NCBI GenBank assembly: GCA_016839815.1 | Contig: JAEOTM010000071.1 | Coordinates: 1-35,839, forward strand | Origin: Candidatus Hodarchaeota archaeon | GTDB taxonomy: Archaea > Asgardarchaeota > Heimdallarchaeia > Hodarchaeales > Hodarchaeaceae | Reading direction: 5' to 3' | Length of the DNA: 35,839 bases | Part shown: one piece after another, positions 16,584-23,629 of the stretch | Layout of the letters: every line of letters starts with the position of its first letter | Position numbering within the stretch: position 1 is the first letter of the stretch | Translations under genes and position numbers: made by a program | The notes under the pieces: generated by a model | What the model saw: only the letters and a program-made list of their open reading frames with translations | Told to the model about the DNA's origin: nothing | The model's database searches: none

Positions 16584-17306
16584 ATGAGAATGTCAAACGA
16601 ACCAAATTTGTCTGATAATATCTTATTAAAGGACTACATCGATGGAAGTTCTGGTTTAGTCGATTATCAGAAACTAAAGAATGATGATTGGTTACATAAC
16701 AAATTAGAGGTATGGGAACAGGCTGATCTTTCAGGCTACTCCAAAAACGAAGAATTTGCGTTCTGGTTAAATGCCTATAATTTATTTACGTTAAAAGGGG
16801 TTCTCTATGAATTAGAAAAGAACCCTTACTGGAAAGGGAATACTTCACTATATACCAAATTTAAGTTCTTTGTTAGACGTAAATTCATCATTGCAGGGAG
16901 GAAGATCAATTTACGGAATTTAGAGAATAAGATTTTACGTAAACGCTTCCAAGATCCTCGTCTACATTTTGCTATAAATTGCGCAAGCTATAGCTGTCCG
17001 TTCTTACCTGGACGCTTATTTCAAGCAGAGACATTAGAAGAGTACTTGAACCAATTAACAAGTAATTTTATTAATAATCCACAGAATATCAGGTTTAATG
17101 TGGAGAAACAAGTTGTAAAAGTAAGTATGATTTTCAAATGGTACCAAAAGGATTTTACAACGAGTGGGGGAGTTCTAACGTTTATTGAGAATCATCACAA
17201 GACATCACCATCTGGGATCAAGAAATATAAAGTTGAATATTTTAAATACAACTGGGCATTAAACGATCAGTCACCCAAGAAAAGCAAATTATCATTGAAC
17301 ATATGA
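16584..17306 (+). CDS. DUF547 family protein
   Basis: 240 residues. The family core is clear: EFAFWLNAYNLFTLKGVL, then a long linker, HFAINCASYSCPFLPGRLF with two conserved Cys, and a C-terminal FKWYQKDF segment. DUF547 proteins are widespread in bacteria, archaea and plants; the biochemical role is not established. There is no signal peptide, so it is likely cytosolic. GAGTGAT lies five bases before the ATG. The gene converges on the split heat-shock gene, 47 bases between stops. Confidence 0.85.
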   Translation: MRMSNEPNLSDNILLKDYIDGSSGLVDYQKLKNDDWLHNKLEVWEQADLSGYSKNEEFAFWLNAYNLFTLKGVLYELEKNPYWKGNTSLYTKFKFFVRRKFIIAGRKINLRNLENKILRKRFQDPRLHFAINCASYSCPFLPGRLFQAETLEEYLNQLTSNFINNPQNIRFNVEKQVVKVSMIFKWYQKDFTTSGGVLTFIENHHKTSPSGIKKYKVEYFKYNWALNDQSPKKSKLSLNI

Positions 17307-17319
17307 AAGAAGTATTGCA

Positions 17320-17331
17320 AAAAGAAAAAGA
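17320..17331 (-). terminator. T-rich 3' end after the heat-shock gene
   Basis: Read on the minus strand, about 23 bases past the heat-shock stop, the sequence is CTTTTTCTTTTTG, two T5 runs one base apart. This fits archaeal T-run termination. No stable stem precedes it and I see no SECIS-like hairpin in this 3' region. Confidence 0.35.
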
Positions 17332-17353
17332 GGATTAACAAGAAAATTTGGAA

Positions 17354-17617
17354 TTAATCCTCGGTAGAAGTAACATTGATATCCACTGCTGGATCTAAAG
17401 CATCGATACCGAAAAAAGTCAGTTTTAGAATACCTGTTTTATATTCTGCATCGATTTTATCAGGATTGATCGGAAAAGATAGACGGATCTTCTCTGTAAC
17501 CTTTTCACCATAGAGTTTTTGAAATTCATGGAGATAATTGCTTTCAATTAAGACTGCTTTTTTCTTTGCTTTGACTGAAAGAGTTGATTTATCAATACCA
17601 GGGAGGGTTAAGAACAT
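17354..17617 (-). CDS. C-terminal part of a small heat-shock protein (alpha-crystallin domain)
   Basis: 87 residues holding most of an alpha-crystallin domain: MFLTLPGIDKSTLSVKAKK matches the strand and loop before the common LPG(V/I)DK motif, then KAVLIES, KIRLSFPINPDKIDAEY and GILKLTFFG as the final strands. Small heat-shock proteins hold unfolded proteins in large oligomers. This half lacks the first strand, which lies in the same frame just upstream in the 17627-17893 frame, separated only by one TGA and three codons. It has no ribosome binding site of its own, so separate translation is unlikely. The pair is best read as one gene with an in-frame TGA. Confidence 0.8.
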   Translation of the reverse strand: MFLTLPGIDKSTLSVKAKKKAVLIESNYLHEFQKLYGEKVTEKIRLSFPINPDKIDAEYKTGILKLTFFGIDALDPAVDINVTSTED

Positions 17618-17626
17618 AATCCGATT

Positions 17627-17893
17627 TCATTCATCCTTAAGAACTTGGACAGTTACGCATTTCTTCATTTTATGCATCTTATGTAAATCAGATCCAGAAC
17701 CTGTTTTTTTAATAATCATGTGGCGTTGACCTTGTTCACAACAATCATCATCTACAGCCATATGCATACTTTTGTGTTTCCCACCTGGGAATCTGAATTT
17801 TTTCACAATTTTCTTATGAGGACCACCTGCTATCTCATCAAGATCAATATTAATATCAATGTCCTCTTCAATATGTTTTTCGTGTTCATCCAT
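17627..17893 (-). CDS. N-terminal part of the same small heat-shock protein, His/Met/Cys-rich
   Basis: 88 residues ending KKCVTVQVLKDE before a TGA at 17627-17629. The last ten residues look like the first alpha-crystallin strand, and the reading frame then continues as NRIMFLTLPG, the next strand. The TGA sits at a beta-turn between strands, where Gly is common; a GGA to TGA change would explain it. The middle of this part is rich in His, Met and Cys (KHKSMHMAVDDDCC, HKMHKMKKC), suggesting metal binding. Translation begins with GGTGA seven bases before the ATG, overlapping the PadR stop, so it belongs to the PadR operon. Confidence 0.7.
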   Translation of the reverse strand: MDEHEKHIEEDIDINIDLDEIAGGPHKKIVKKFRFPGGKHKSMHMAVDDDCCEQGQRHMIIKKTGSGSDLHKMHKMKKCVTVQVLKDE

Positions 17894-17900
17894 ATTTAAT

Positions 17901-18374
17901 TCACCGAATCTTTACATCTTTCCATCCAGAATTCCCAGATTGAGTATCTTTCTTTACTTGTTCAAATACTAGTTTAGATTGATCAAAGAATTCAAGTAGC
18001 CTTAGTAGGAAGTCTGCTCGTAACTCGGGAAAGTTATCTTCAAGATTTTCCTGAAATAGGGCAACAAATTCAAAGAATGTTTTGATATTATCTAATAACT
18101 CTGAAACTAAGTGAGGTAACCGTGTTTCTCCTTCTGAAGAGAGCCAAACGCGCATTGGGCGTCCATCTGTCTTTATTAAGTATTTTTTGTTTACTAATTG
18201 ATTAACAGCTGGATAGATCGACCCACGTTTTGGGATCCACACATCCTCAAAATCTTCGGAGAGAATTTCGATAATTTCTCCCAGAGTATACTTTTTTTCA
18301 AGATTGTCTGCAAGAGTCGATAGAATAAGCAGTTGTAACATCGAATTTCGATCTTCAGACATCCAACCAATCAT
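17901..18374 (-). CDS. PadR-family winged-helix regulator
   Basis: About 157 residues from ATG 18374, with GGGTGAT just upstream; an ATG at 18416 adds 14 residues but has no ribosome binding site. The wing-helix domain is clear: LLILSTLADN, YTLGEIIEIL, WIPKRGSIYPAVNQLVNKKYL and a wing VWLSSEGETRL. The C-terminal half is a long helix pair for dimerisation (ELLDNIKTFFEFV, RLLEFFDQSKLVFEQV). It is followed after seven bases by the heat-shock gene, so it likely controls its own operon. The palindrome at 18474-18489 is its most obvious binding site. Confidence 0.9.
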   Translation of the reverse strand: MIGWMSEDRNSMLQLLILSTLADNLEKKYTLGEIIEILSEDFEDVWIPKRGSIYPAVNQLVNKKYLIKTDGRPMRVWLSSEGETRLPHLVSELLDNIKTFFEFVALFQENLEDNFPELRADFLLRLLEFFDQSKLVFEQVKKDTQSGNSGWKDVKIR

Positions 18375-18452
18375 AGAATCACCCTGAATGGAAAAGATAC
18401 TACCCCTCATAAACATTGAGGGGGTAGTTCTAATTTTATATTTATCAGATAT

Positions 18453-18462
18453 CTTATATAAA
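18453..18462 (-). promoter_or_regulatory. TATA box for the PadR/heat-shock operon
   Basis: The minus strand reads TTTATATAAG, a near-perfect archaeal TATA box. It would start transcription at about 18430, giving a leader of roughly 55 bases to ATG 18374. The palindrome at 18474-18489 lies just upstream of it, in the region of the BRE and beyond. Confidence 0.6.
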
Positions 18463-18473
18463 TTTTATGACTA

Positions 18474-18489
18474 TTTCGTATATACGAAA
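18474..18489. promoter_or_regulatory. Perfect 16-base palindrome upstream of the PadR promoter
   Basis: TTTCGTATATACGAAA is its own reverse complement over all 16 bases. It lies 11 bases upstream of the PadR TATA box and about 80 bases before the opposing TATA box of the hydrolase gene, so it could act on either promoter. A dimeric winged-helix protein such as the adjacent PadR is the natural candidate to bind it. Confidence 0.55.
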
Positions 18490-18566
18490 AGTAATTTAAT
18501 CTATTTTTTATAATAAAAAAAAAATAAATTTAAATATTTTTGAATTTGGAGACGATAAAACTAATA

Positions 18567-18574
18567 TTTATAAA
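18567..18574 (+). promoter_or_regulatory. TATA box for the hydrolase gene
   Basis: TTTATAAA sits in an A/T-rich stretch that contains long A runs (18505-18530). Transcription would begin near 18598, six bases before a GTG at 18604 and about 72 bases before the ATG at 18670. Confidence 0.45.
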
Positions 18575-18669
18575 ATTCAAAGCTAAAATGGGGTTGAATT
18601 TCAGTGTTATCGTTTTTTATCTTAATACGAAATGAATTCTCTACTTTTGAGAAATTAACGATTACTATT

Positions 18670-19626
18670 ATGAATCTAATAAGCAAGCACCTCTATGAGC
18701 AGGTTTATCCAATGGAGCTCCGAGAAATTACAGAGAATGTTTGGTATATCCCAAATGTAGTCAATCTTGGTATTATCAGGGATACCGATGCTTCAGTTAT
18801 TTTAATTGATACAGGAATTGATTCTGGTGTTGGAAAAAAGATCAAAAAACTTCTAGACCAAGAGAATCTTCACTTAAAATATATAATTAATACTCATTCT
18901 CATGCGGATCATTGTGGGGGAAATAAATACTTACAAGAATCAACTGGAGCACAAATTTTTGCACCAGAAGTTGAAGAAGCAATTATTCAACATCCTTACA
19001 TGGAACCCTGGTATTTATTTTCGGGTGCTGCTCCAATTAAAGATCTTCAAAATAAATTCTTAATGGCAAAATCATCTTCGGTTGATCAAGTTATCAAAAA
19101 TAAGGATAAAACTTTACAATTTGAAGAAGCAGAATTAAACATTCTTTCTTTACCAGGCCATGCGTTAAATCAAATAGGAATAGAATATAAATCCGTGTGC
19201 TTTTGTGCCGATAGTATTTTTTCGGAGGAAGTATTAGCAAAACACAAAGTCCCATTTTTTATTGATATTGAAAAGTCATTAGAAACCCTAAACTACTTAC
19301 TTTCCACAAATTTTTCATTCTATGTTCCTGCACATGCTACTCCGAGCTCGAAGATATCAAATGTTATTCAGGAAAATATTAAATGTCTAAAAACAGTTGA
19401 AAATCTAATATATGAGACCTTAACGAAACCTAAAACAACTGAACAGTTATTAAGAGATGTAGCAAATCACTTTGGAATATTATTAACACGAGTAAATCAA
19501 TATTTTCTCTTAAAAACTCCAATTCAAGCTTATCTCAGCTATTTAAGGAACCAGAATAAAATAGATATCAATCTGTCGTCAAATGAGCTGTTGTGGTATA
19601 GAGACGCTAAGGAAATCAAGAATTAA
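18670..19626 (+). CDS. Metallo-beta-lactamase-fold hydrolase
   Basis: About 318 residues from ATG 18670; a GTG at 18604 lies close to the predicted transcript start and would add 22 residues, and ATG 18712 is also possible. The metal site is typical: NTHSHADHCGG (HxHxDH), a later LPGHALNQIG with the third His, CADSIF with the bridging Asp, and PAHATP with the last His. This is a glyoxalase II-like branch. The last 100 residues are a helical winged-helix-like tail seen in several MBL-fold proteins. Substrate is not predictable. It begins a plus-strand run with the YbaK-like gene 29 bases downstream. Confidence 0.85.
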   Translation: MNLISKHLYEQVYPMELREITENVWYIPNVVNLGIIRDTDASVILIDTGIDSGVGKKIKKLLDQENLHLKYIINTHSHADHCGGNKYLQESTGAQIFAPEVEEAIIQHPYMEPWYLFSGAAPIKDLQNKFLMAKSSSVDQVIKNKDKTLQFEEAELNILSLPGHALNQIGIEYKSVCFCADSIFSEEVLAKHKVPFFIDIEKSLETLNYLLSTNFSFYVPAHATPSSKISNVIQENIKCLKTVENLIYETLTKPKTTEQLLRDVANHFGILLTRVNQYFLLKTPIQAYLSYLRNQNKIDINLSSNELLWYRDAKEIKN

Positions 19627-19655
19627 GAACATGATAAGTTGGAGTGTAAAACCAG

Positions 19656-20129
19656 ATGAGTGAGCTCAATTTAGAATATGAAACTAAACTTAAGGAATAT
19701 GTCAACACGAATAAAATTAAAGCAGAGCATTTAGTGTATGAAGAATCGTTACATACAGTAGCAGATGCTATACGAGTCTCTGGAATAGGAATAGAATTGA
19801 TCGCGAAAACGATTGTGATGGTAGGTCAGAACGGAGAAACTATTGTAGCATTCATACCTGGAAAAACACGAGCTAGCACAAAAAGAGTGGGAAAAATTTT
19901 GAATCAAGATCCTCCAAAAATTGCCTCTGCAGAGGAAGCACTAGAGACAACTGGTTATCCAATTGGTGGAACTCCTTTCATTGGTTATCCTGCAATACGA
20001 CTTGTAGACAAAAAGATACTAGAAGTTGAAGCCGTTTACTCGGGTGGAGGTTCTGATAGATCATTACTAAAATTTTGGACAAGCGAGATTCAAAAGTTTG
20101 ATGTCATCATTGGCCGAGTACGTAAATAA
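19656..20129 (+). CDS. YbaK/ProX-type aminoacyl-tRNA deacylase
   Basis: 157 residues matching the YbaK/EbsC family: HTVADAIRVSGIGIELIAKTIVM, then FIPGKTRASTKRVGKIL, ASAEEALETTGYPIGGTPFIG (the GxPPxG-like loop) and LDV/DKKILEVEAVYSGGGSDRSLLK near the end, including the conserved Lys region. Such proteins clear mischarged tRNAs such as Cys-tRNA(Pro), or act on related aminoacyl esters. Specificity cannot be told here. It may be co-transcribed with the hydrolase before it and with AzlC 14-23 bases after it. Confidence 0.88.
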   Translation: MSELNLEYETKLKEYVNTNKIKAEHLVYEESLHTVADAIRVSGIGIELIAKTIVMVGQNGETIVAFIPGKTRASTKRVGKILNQDPPKIASAEEALETTGYPIGGTPFIGYPAIRLVDKKILEVEAVYSGGGSDRSLLKFWTSEIQKFDVIIGRVRK

Positions 20130-20152
20130 GTGATTGGTTCGATGTGTTACCC

Positions 20153-20890
20153 ATGAACTTTGATCGATCGTCTCTAGAATTGGGTGTCCAGTTAATGTCT
20201 CCAATTATCCCCTCTATAGTTTTATTCGGCTTAATCTTTGGTTATACAGGAGGGAATGCGGATTTGCCAATCCTATTAGTATCCTCGACATCTTTTATTA
20301 TTTTTGCAGGGACTGCACAATTCTTTATTATCTTAGCAATTATTGAGAAGGATCCTCTAATTACCGTTGTACTGACTGCTATTGTTATAAATTTACGACA
20401 TCTGTTATATGGTGCGGCTTTGCATGATGATATCAAAGTTAAAGGATTTAAAAAACTTTTAGTATCCTATTTTCTTACTGATGAGGTTTTCATTGTCTCT
20501 TCTGAACTTAAAAAGAAATTTGCTAATAAAAACTTAGTATCGGACAACGTGGATTTTGAAGATACGCTCATTGGAGCTGGTTTTTTTGCCTGGTCAGTAT
20601 GGAACCTCTGCACAATTCTTGGCTATCTTTTTTCTGATTTCTTGGAGGATTTATTTGCAATATCCTCTGAATTCATTGTAGCAGGCACATTTCTGGGGTA
20701 TCTTGTGATTCGTTGGAAAGATTTTCCTTCTGATAGACTCTTTTTACTCGAAGTAATGATTATAGGGTTTTTCTTGAGTTTTTTGGTTCAAAGCAGTATC
20801 CTATTATTTGGTATCTTGGTAATTAGTGCAATAATTGCAATGGTTGAACAGTCCAGAGTCGACCTCAATGTTAGGAGTAGGGATGGATGA
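20153..20890 (+). CDS. azlC: AzlC-family branched-chain amino acid exporter subunit
   Basis: About 245 residues from ATG 20153 (a GTG at 20144 is the alternative). Several membrane helices and the AzlC signatures are visible: GLIFGYTGG, FAGTAQFFIILAII, TAIVINLRHLLYGAALH and SYFLTDEVFIVSS. AzlC pairs with AzlD to export branched-chain amino acids or related compounds. The stop overlaps the AzlD start (ATGA at 20887-20890), confirming the pair. Confidence 0.9.
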   Translation: MNFDRSSLELGVQLMSPIIPSIVLFGLIFGYTGGNADLPILLVSSTSFIIFAGTAQFFIILAIIEKDPLITVVLTAIVINLRHLLYGAALHDDIKVKGFKKLLVSYFLTDEVFIVSSELKKKFANKNLVSDNVDFEDTLIGAGFFAWSVWNLCTILGYLFSDFLEDLFAISSEFIVAGTFLGYLVIRWKDFPSDRLFLLEVMIIGFFLSFLVQSSILLFGILVISAIIAMVEQSRVDLNVRSRDG

Positions 20891-21225
20891 GTCTGGATAT
20901 TACTGAAATCACGGTTTATATCCCTGTGTTCCTCCTTATTGGATTAGCTACGTTTCTACTAAGAGCTGTATTCCTCTTTTCTTTACCAAGACTTATGGAG
21001 AATACGATTCTAAAAAAAGGATTAAGTAGTGTCTCTAGTTCACTTTTAGTGGCACTGGTTATTCCTTATACTTTCTTTATTGGAGGAATCTTCTCTCCAT
21101 GGCGTGTGGAAGTTCTAGTATTACTGCTTGTTATTCCCATAGTCTGGTTCAGTAAAAAGCCCGGTTTTAGTTTAATATTCGCTGTTCTAATATTCTTTGG
21201 AGTAGATATTCTGATCCCAAAATAA
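20887..21225 (+). CDS. azlD: AzlD-family small exporter subunit
   Basis: 112 residues with three to four membrane helices: IPVFLLIGLATFLLRAVFLF, SSLLVALVIPYTFFIGG and two more hydrophobic stretches at the end. The LLRAVF and ALVIPY segments fit AzlD. The start overlaps the AzlC stop by four bases with a GGGATGG ribosome binding site inside AzlC. Together they form the transport unit. Confidence 0.88.
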   Translation: MSLDITEITVYIPVFLLIGLATFLLRAVFLFSLPRLMENTILKKGLSSVSSSLLVALVIPYTFFIGGIFSPWRVEVLVLLLVIPIVWFSKKPGFSLIFAVLIFFGVDILIPK

Positions 21226-21255
21226 AGAAGATAAGTACTTGTGGGGAAATTATTC

Positions 21256-22446
21256 ATGAAAGGAGATTTGCAGAAAGAAGAAGAAAGGAAATCGATTAAA
21301 TTTCTCTTCTTATCCGATACTCACTTCGGGGTGCATTATGCAGTAAAACCACGTAATATGTTAAGACACCAGTATGGTAAAAGTTTTTTTAATAAAGTAG
21401 AACAGATTTTTCAATCAAATATTAGGAAAAATAAGATCGATTTTATCTTACATGGAGGAGATTTTTTTAATCGATCGGAACCTTTTCCAGATGTAGTTAA
21501 GAAAGCCACATCATCATTGTTGTGGGCTGCGAAATATGTGCCGATTTATTTGATTCCAGGTAACCATGAGCGTAGTAAATTACCTATTGGATTGCTTGAA
21601 TACCACGAAAATATTCATATTTTCTCAAAACCTTGTTCGTATCTATTTGAGAAGGATGAATTCAGAGTTAAAATTGCTGGTTTTCCATATATTCGGCATC
21701 ATGCACAAAAAAAGATTAAACCCGTAGTATCCAAGGCGTGGAAAAACGAAATCACAAAATTTCGGACACATCCTCATTACAGTATTCTCTTGATGCACCA
21801 ATTAGTACAAGGTTCTAGAGTTGAACATTATACATTTAATCGAGGGCATAATGTAGTCAAAAGTAGAGATATTCCACCGTATTTCGATTTGGTTGCAACT
21901 GGTCATGTCCATAGATATCAATCTCTTTATGAAGATAATAAACGAATTGTTTCTTCACATACACAACATCGAATGTCACAGAATGTTCCAAGCAAAACAT
22001 GGTGCTTTATTAGCTCATCTAAACAGGAATCAAAGAGTTTTCCAAATCCAATGATTTGTTACTCTGGATCATGTGAACGAGTATCGATGATGGAGCGAAA
22101 CGAAGATAAGGGATATATTTATGGTAGGATAGATTTTAATGAGACCATTAACCATCAATCTCTGAAAATGGAATTAGAATTCATTCCTCAACCTTCCGTA
22201 ATAATGAAATATCTTAAATGGGACCTTACCATTAAACCTCTTGAACAATCTATGGATGAATTAAAATTCCTGATCCAGAAGTTATATACAAATCATTCTG
22301 ATTCCTCTCTTGCTGGAATCATCCATGTTTCAATTCAGAATCCTGAAAGTACACAGTTTTCAGAGATTTCTCCATTAGTTAACTATGCGAAGGAGAAAGG
22401 AGTACTTCTAACCTTTCGATGGAAAAAAAAGGAAAAAGAAAGTTAA
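21256..22446 (+). CDS. Mre11/SbcD-like metallophosphoesterase
   Basis: About 396 residues from ATG 21256; a GTG at 21241 is possible. Five phosphoesterase motifs occur in order: LSDTHFGVH, LHGGDFFNRSEP, LIPGNHERS, LLMHQ and TGHVHR. The DTHFG start, the NR(S)EP after GD and the GNHE signature fit Mre11/SbcD-type double-strand-break nucleases. The C-terminal third is not recognised and would correspond to the capping region. No Rad50 gene lies nearby, so it may be a solo DNA-repair phosphoesterase. It follows AzlD by about 15-30 bases but has no clear functional link to it. Confidence 0.85.
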   Translation: MKGDLQKEEERKSIKFLFLSDTHFGVHYAVKPRNMLRHQYGKSFFNKVEQIFQSNIRKNKIDFILHGGDFFNRSEPFPDVVKKATSSLLWAAKYVPIYLIPGNHERSKLPIGLLEYHENIHIFSKPCSYLFEKDEFRVKIAGFPYIRHHAQKKIKPVVSKAWKNEITKFRTHPHYSILLMHQLVQGSRVEHYTFNRGHNVVKSRDIPPYFDLVATGHVHRYQSLYEDNKRIVSSHTQHRMSQNVPSKTWCFISSSKQESKSFPNPMICYSGSCERVSMMERNEDKGYIYGRIDFNETINHQSLKMELEFIPQPSVIMKYLKWDLTIKPLEQSMDELKFLIQKLYTNHSDSSLAGIIHVSIQNPESTQFSEISPLVNYAKEKGVLLTFRWKKKEKES

Positions 22447-22456
22447 AAATCCAGAA

Positions 22457-23596
22457 TTATAGGAGATCTGAGGGATCTACCTGACGATTCATGGCTTTTT
22501 GGGTCATCCATTCACGAAAGTCGGAAGGTGGAATAGTTTTTTCCTCATCTGGTCGTTCAACAAGTGTTAATGCATCTTCAGGGCATACGATAGCACATAC
22601 ACCACAGCCTACACATTTCGTTGAATCAATCACAAGAAGATCGTCTGGAACGTCAAGTGCGTGGAATTGACACCGATCAACGCAAGTTTCACAGCCTACA
22701 CAAAGGCCCTCGTCGACAGACATAACAAAATTAGCATTAAGGAATGCTAGTGGTTGTTCGCGTTCTGTTAATCCTCTTAGTACTCCACAACAACAAGAGC
22801 AACAATTACAAATATAATAATGTCCTGTCTGAATATTCATTGAACAATGAATAAGTCCTTCCTCCTCGGCTGTTTTCAAATATTCTAACGCCTGTTCTTT
22901 GGTAATTGGATCTGTGAATTTACTATTGTCAAAAGCGTTCTCTTTTTCAGAAAAAGGAAGGCAGACTGTTTTATTCGTGGTTACTTTGCAGGGATCATTA
23001 ATCAGATCCTTTTGTAGCTTGCAAATACATTCTCTTACACCCCAGCTTCTTGCTTTTTGGATCATATCCTCTGCGGTTTCATAAGGATAGATTTCCAATT
23101 CAGGCTTAATCACACGATTAATCGGTACTACTCTAAAGATCGAAGGTTCAGTATCAAACATGTTATTGGGAAGAGCCTTTCTGAAATACTCCTCAATCAA
23201 CAAAGCAAACTCCTCATCCATTCTTTTCCATTGTTCTTCATATATTCCGACAGCAAAGGGCATTAAGCCATATTTTCTGCCAGTTCGGGTATCATAAACC
23301 GTGATTTGGCCTTTATCATGCATAATTTCAAGTTTTTCTTTAAGTCCCTCAATTGGAATATCCAATCGCTCTGCAAGCTCTTCTACTGTTTCTCCCCTTA
23401 ATTTCATTTTGCTGGTGAGTTCAGCTTCATCTTCAGTGTATATCCATTGTAGAACTCGTAAGTATGTATCATCAGAAGTTTTTGCATACCCATTTGGTAT
23501 CTTTTCAAGAGTTTCAGCAAGATCCTCATATGCTTGAGGAATTAAATCCTTTGCTTCAGTCATTTCATTAGCCATCCTATGTGCAAAATTATTCAT
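22457..23596 (-). CDS. 4Fe-4S ferredoxin-domain protein with N-terminal helical domain
   Basis: 379 residues. The C-terminal part holds two 4Fe-4S clusters: CVGCETCVDRC and CVGCGVCAIVC, each followed by a distant Pro. Before them lies a Cys-dense segment YICNCCSCCCGVLRG, also seen in related archaeal and sulfate-reducer proteins. The first 120 residues are helical and may form a winged-helix domain (ETVEELAERLDIPIEGLKEKL). A CKLQKDL...PCKVTTNKTVCLPF stretch adds more Cys. It likely transfers electrons for an unknown partner oxidoreductase. No redox enzyme lies next to it. Confidence 0.85.
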   Translation of the reverse strand: MNNFAHRMANEMTEAKDLIPQAYEDLAETLEKIPNGYAKTSDDTYLRVLQWIYTEDEAELTSKMKLRGETVEELAERLDIPIEGLKEKLEIMHDKGQITVYDTRTGRKYGLMPFAVGIYEEQWKRMDEEFALLIEEYFRKALPNNMFDTEPSIFRVVPINRVIKPELEIYPYETAEDMIQKARSWGVRECICKLQKDLINDPCKVTTNKTVCLPFSEKENAFDNSKFTDPITKEQALEYLKTAEEEGLIHCSMNIQTGHYYICNCCSCCCGVLRGLTEREQPLAFLNANFVMSVDEGLCVGCETCVDRCQFHALDVPDDLLVIDSTKCVGCGVCAIVCPEDALTLVERPDEEKTIPPSDFREWMTQKAMNRQVDPSDLL

Positions 23597-23629
23597 AATT
23601 AGTCTTTTTTATATGTTCTCCTCATTGAA

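Noticed and set aside
17354..17893. Selenocysteine as the sole explanation for the in-frame TGA
   Set aside because: No SECIS-like stem is visible in the short 3' region and the position is a turn rather than a redox site. It is kept as one option only.
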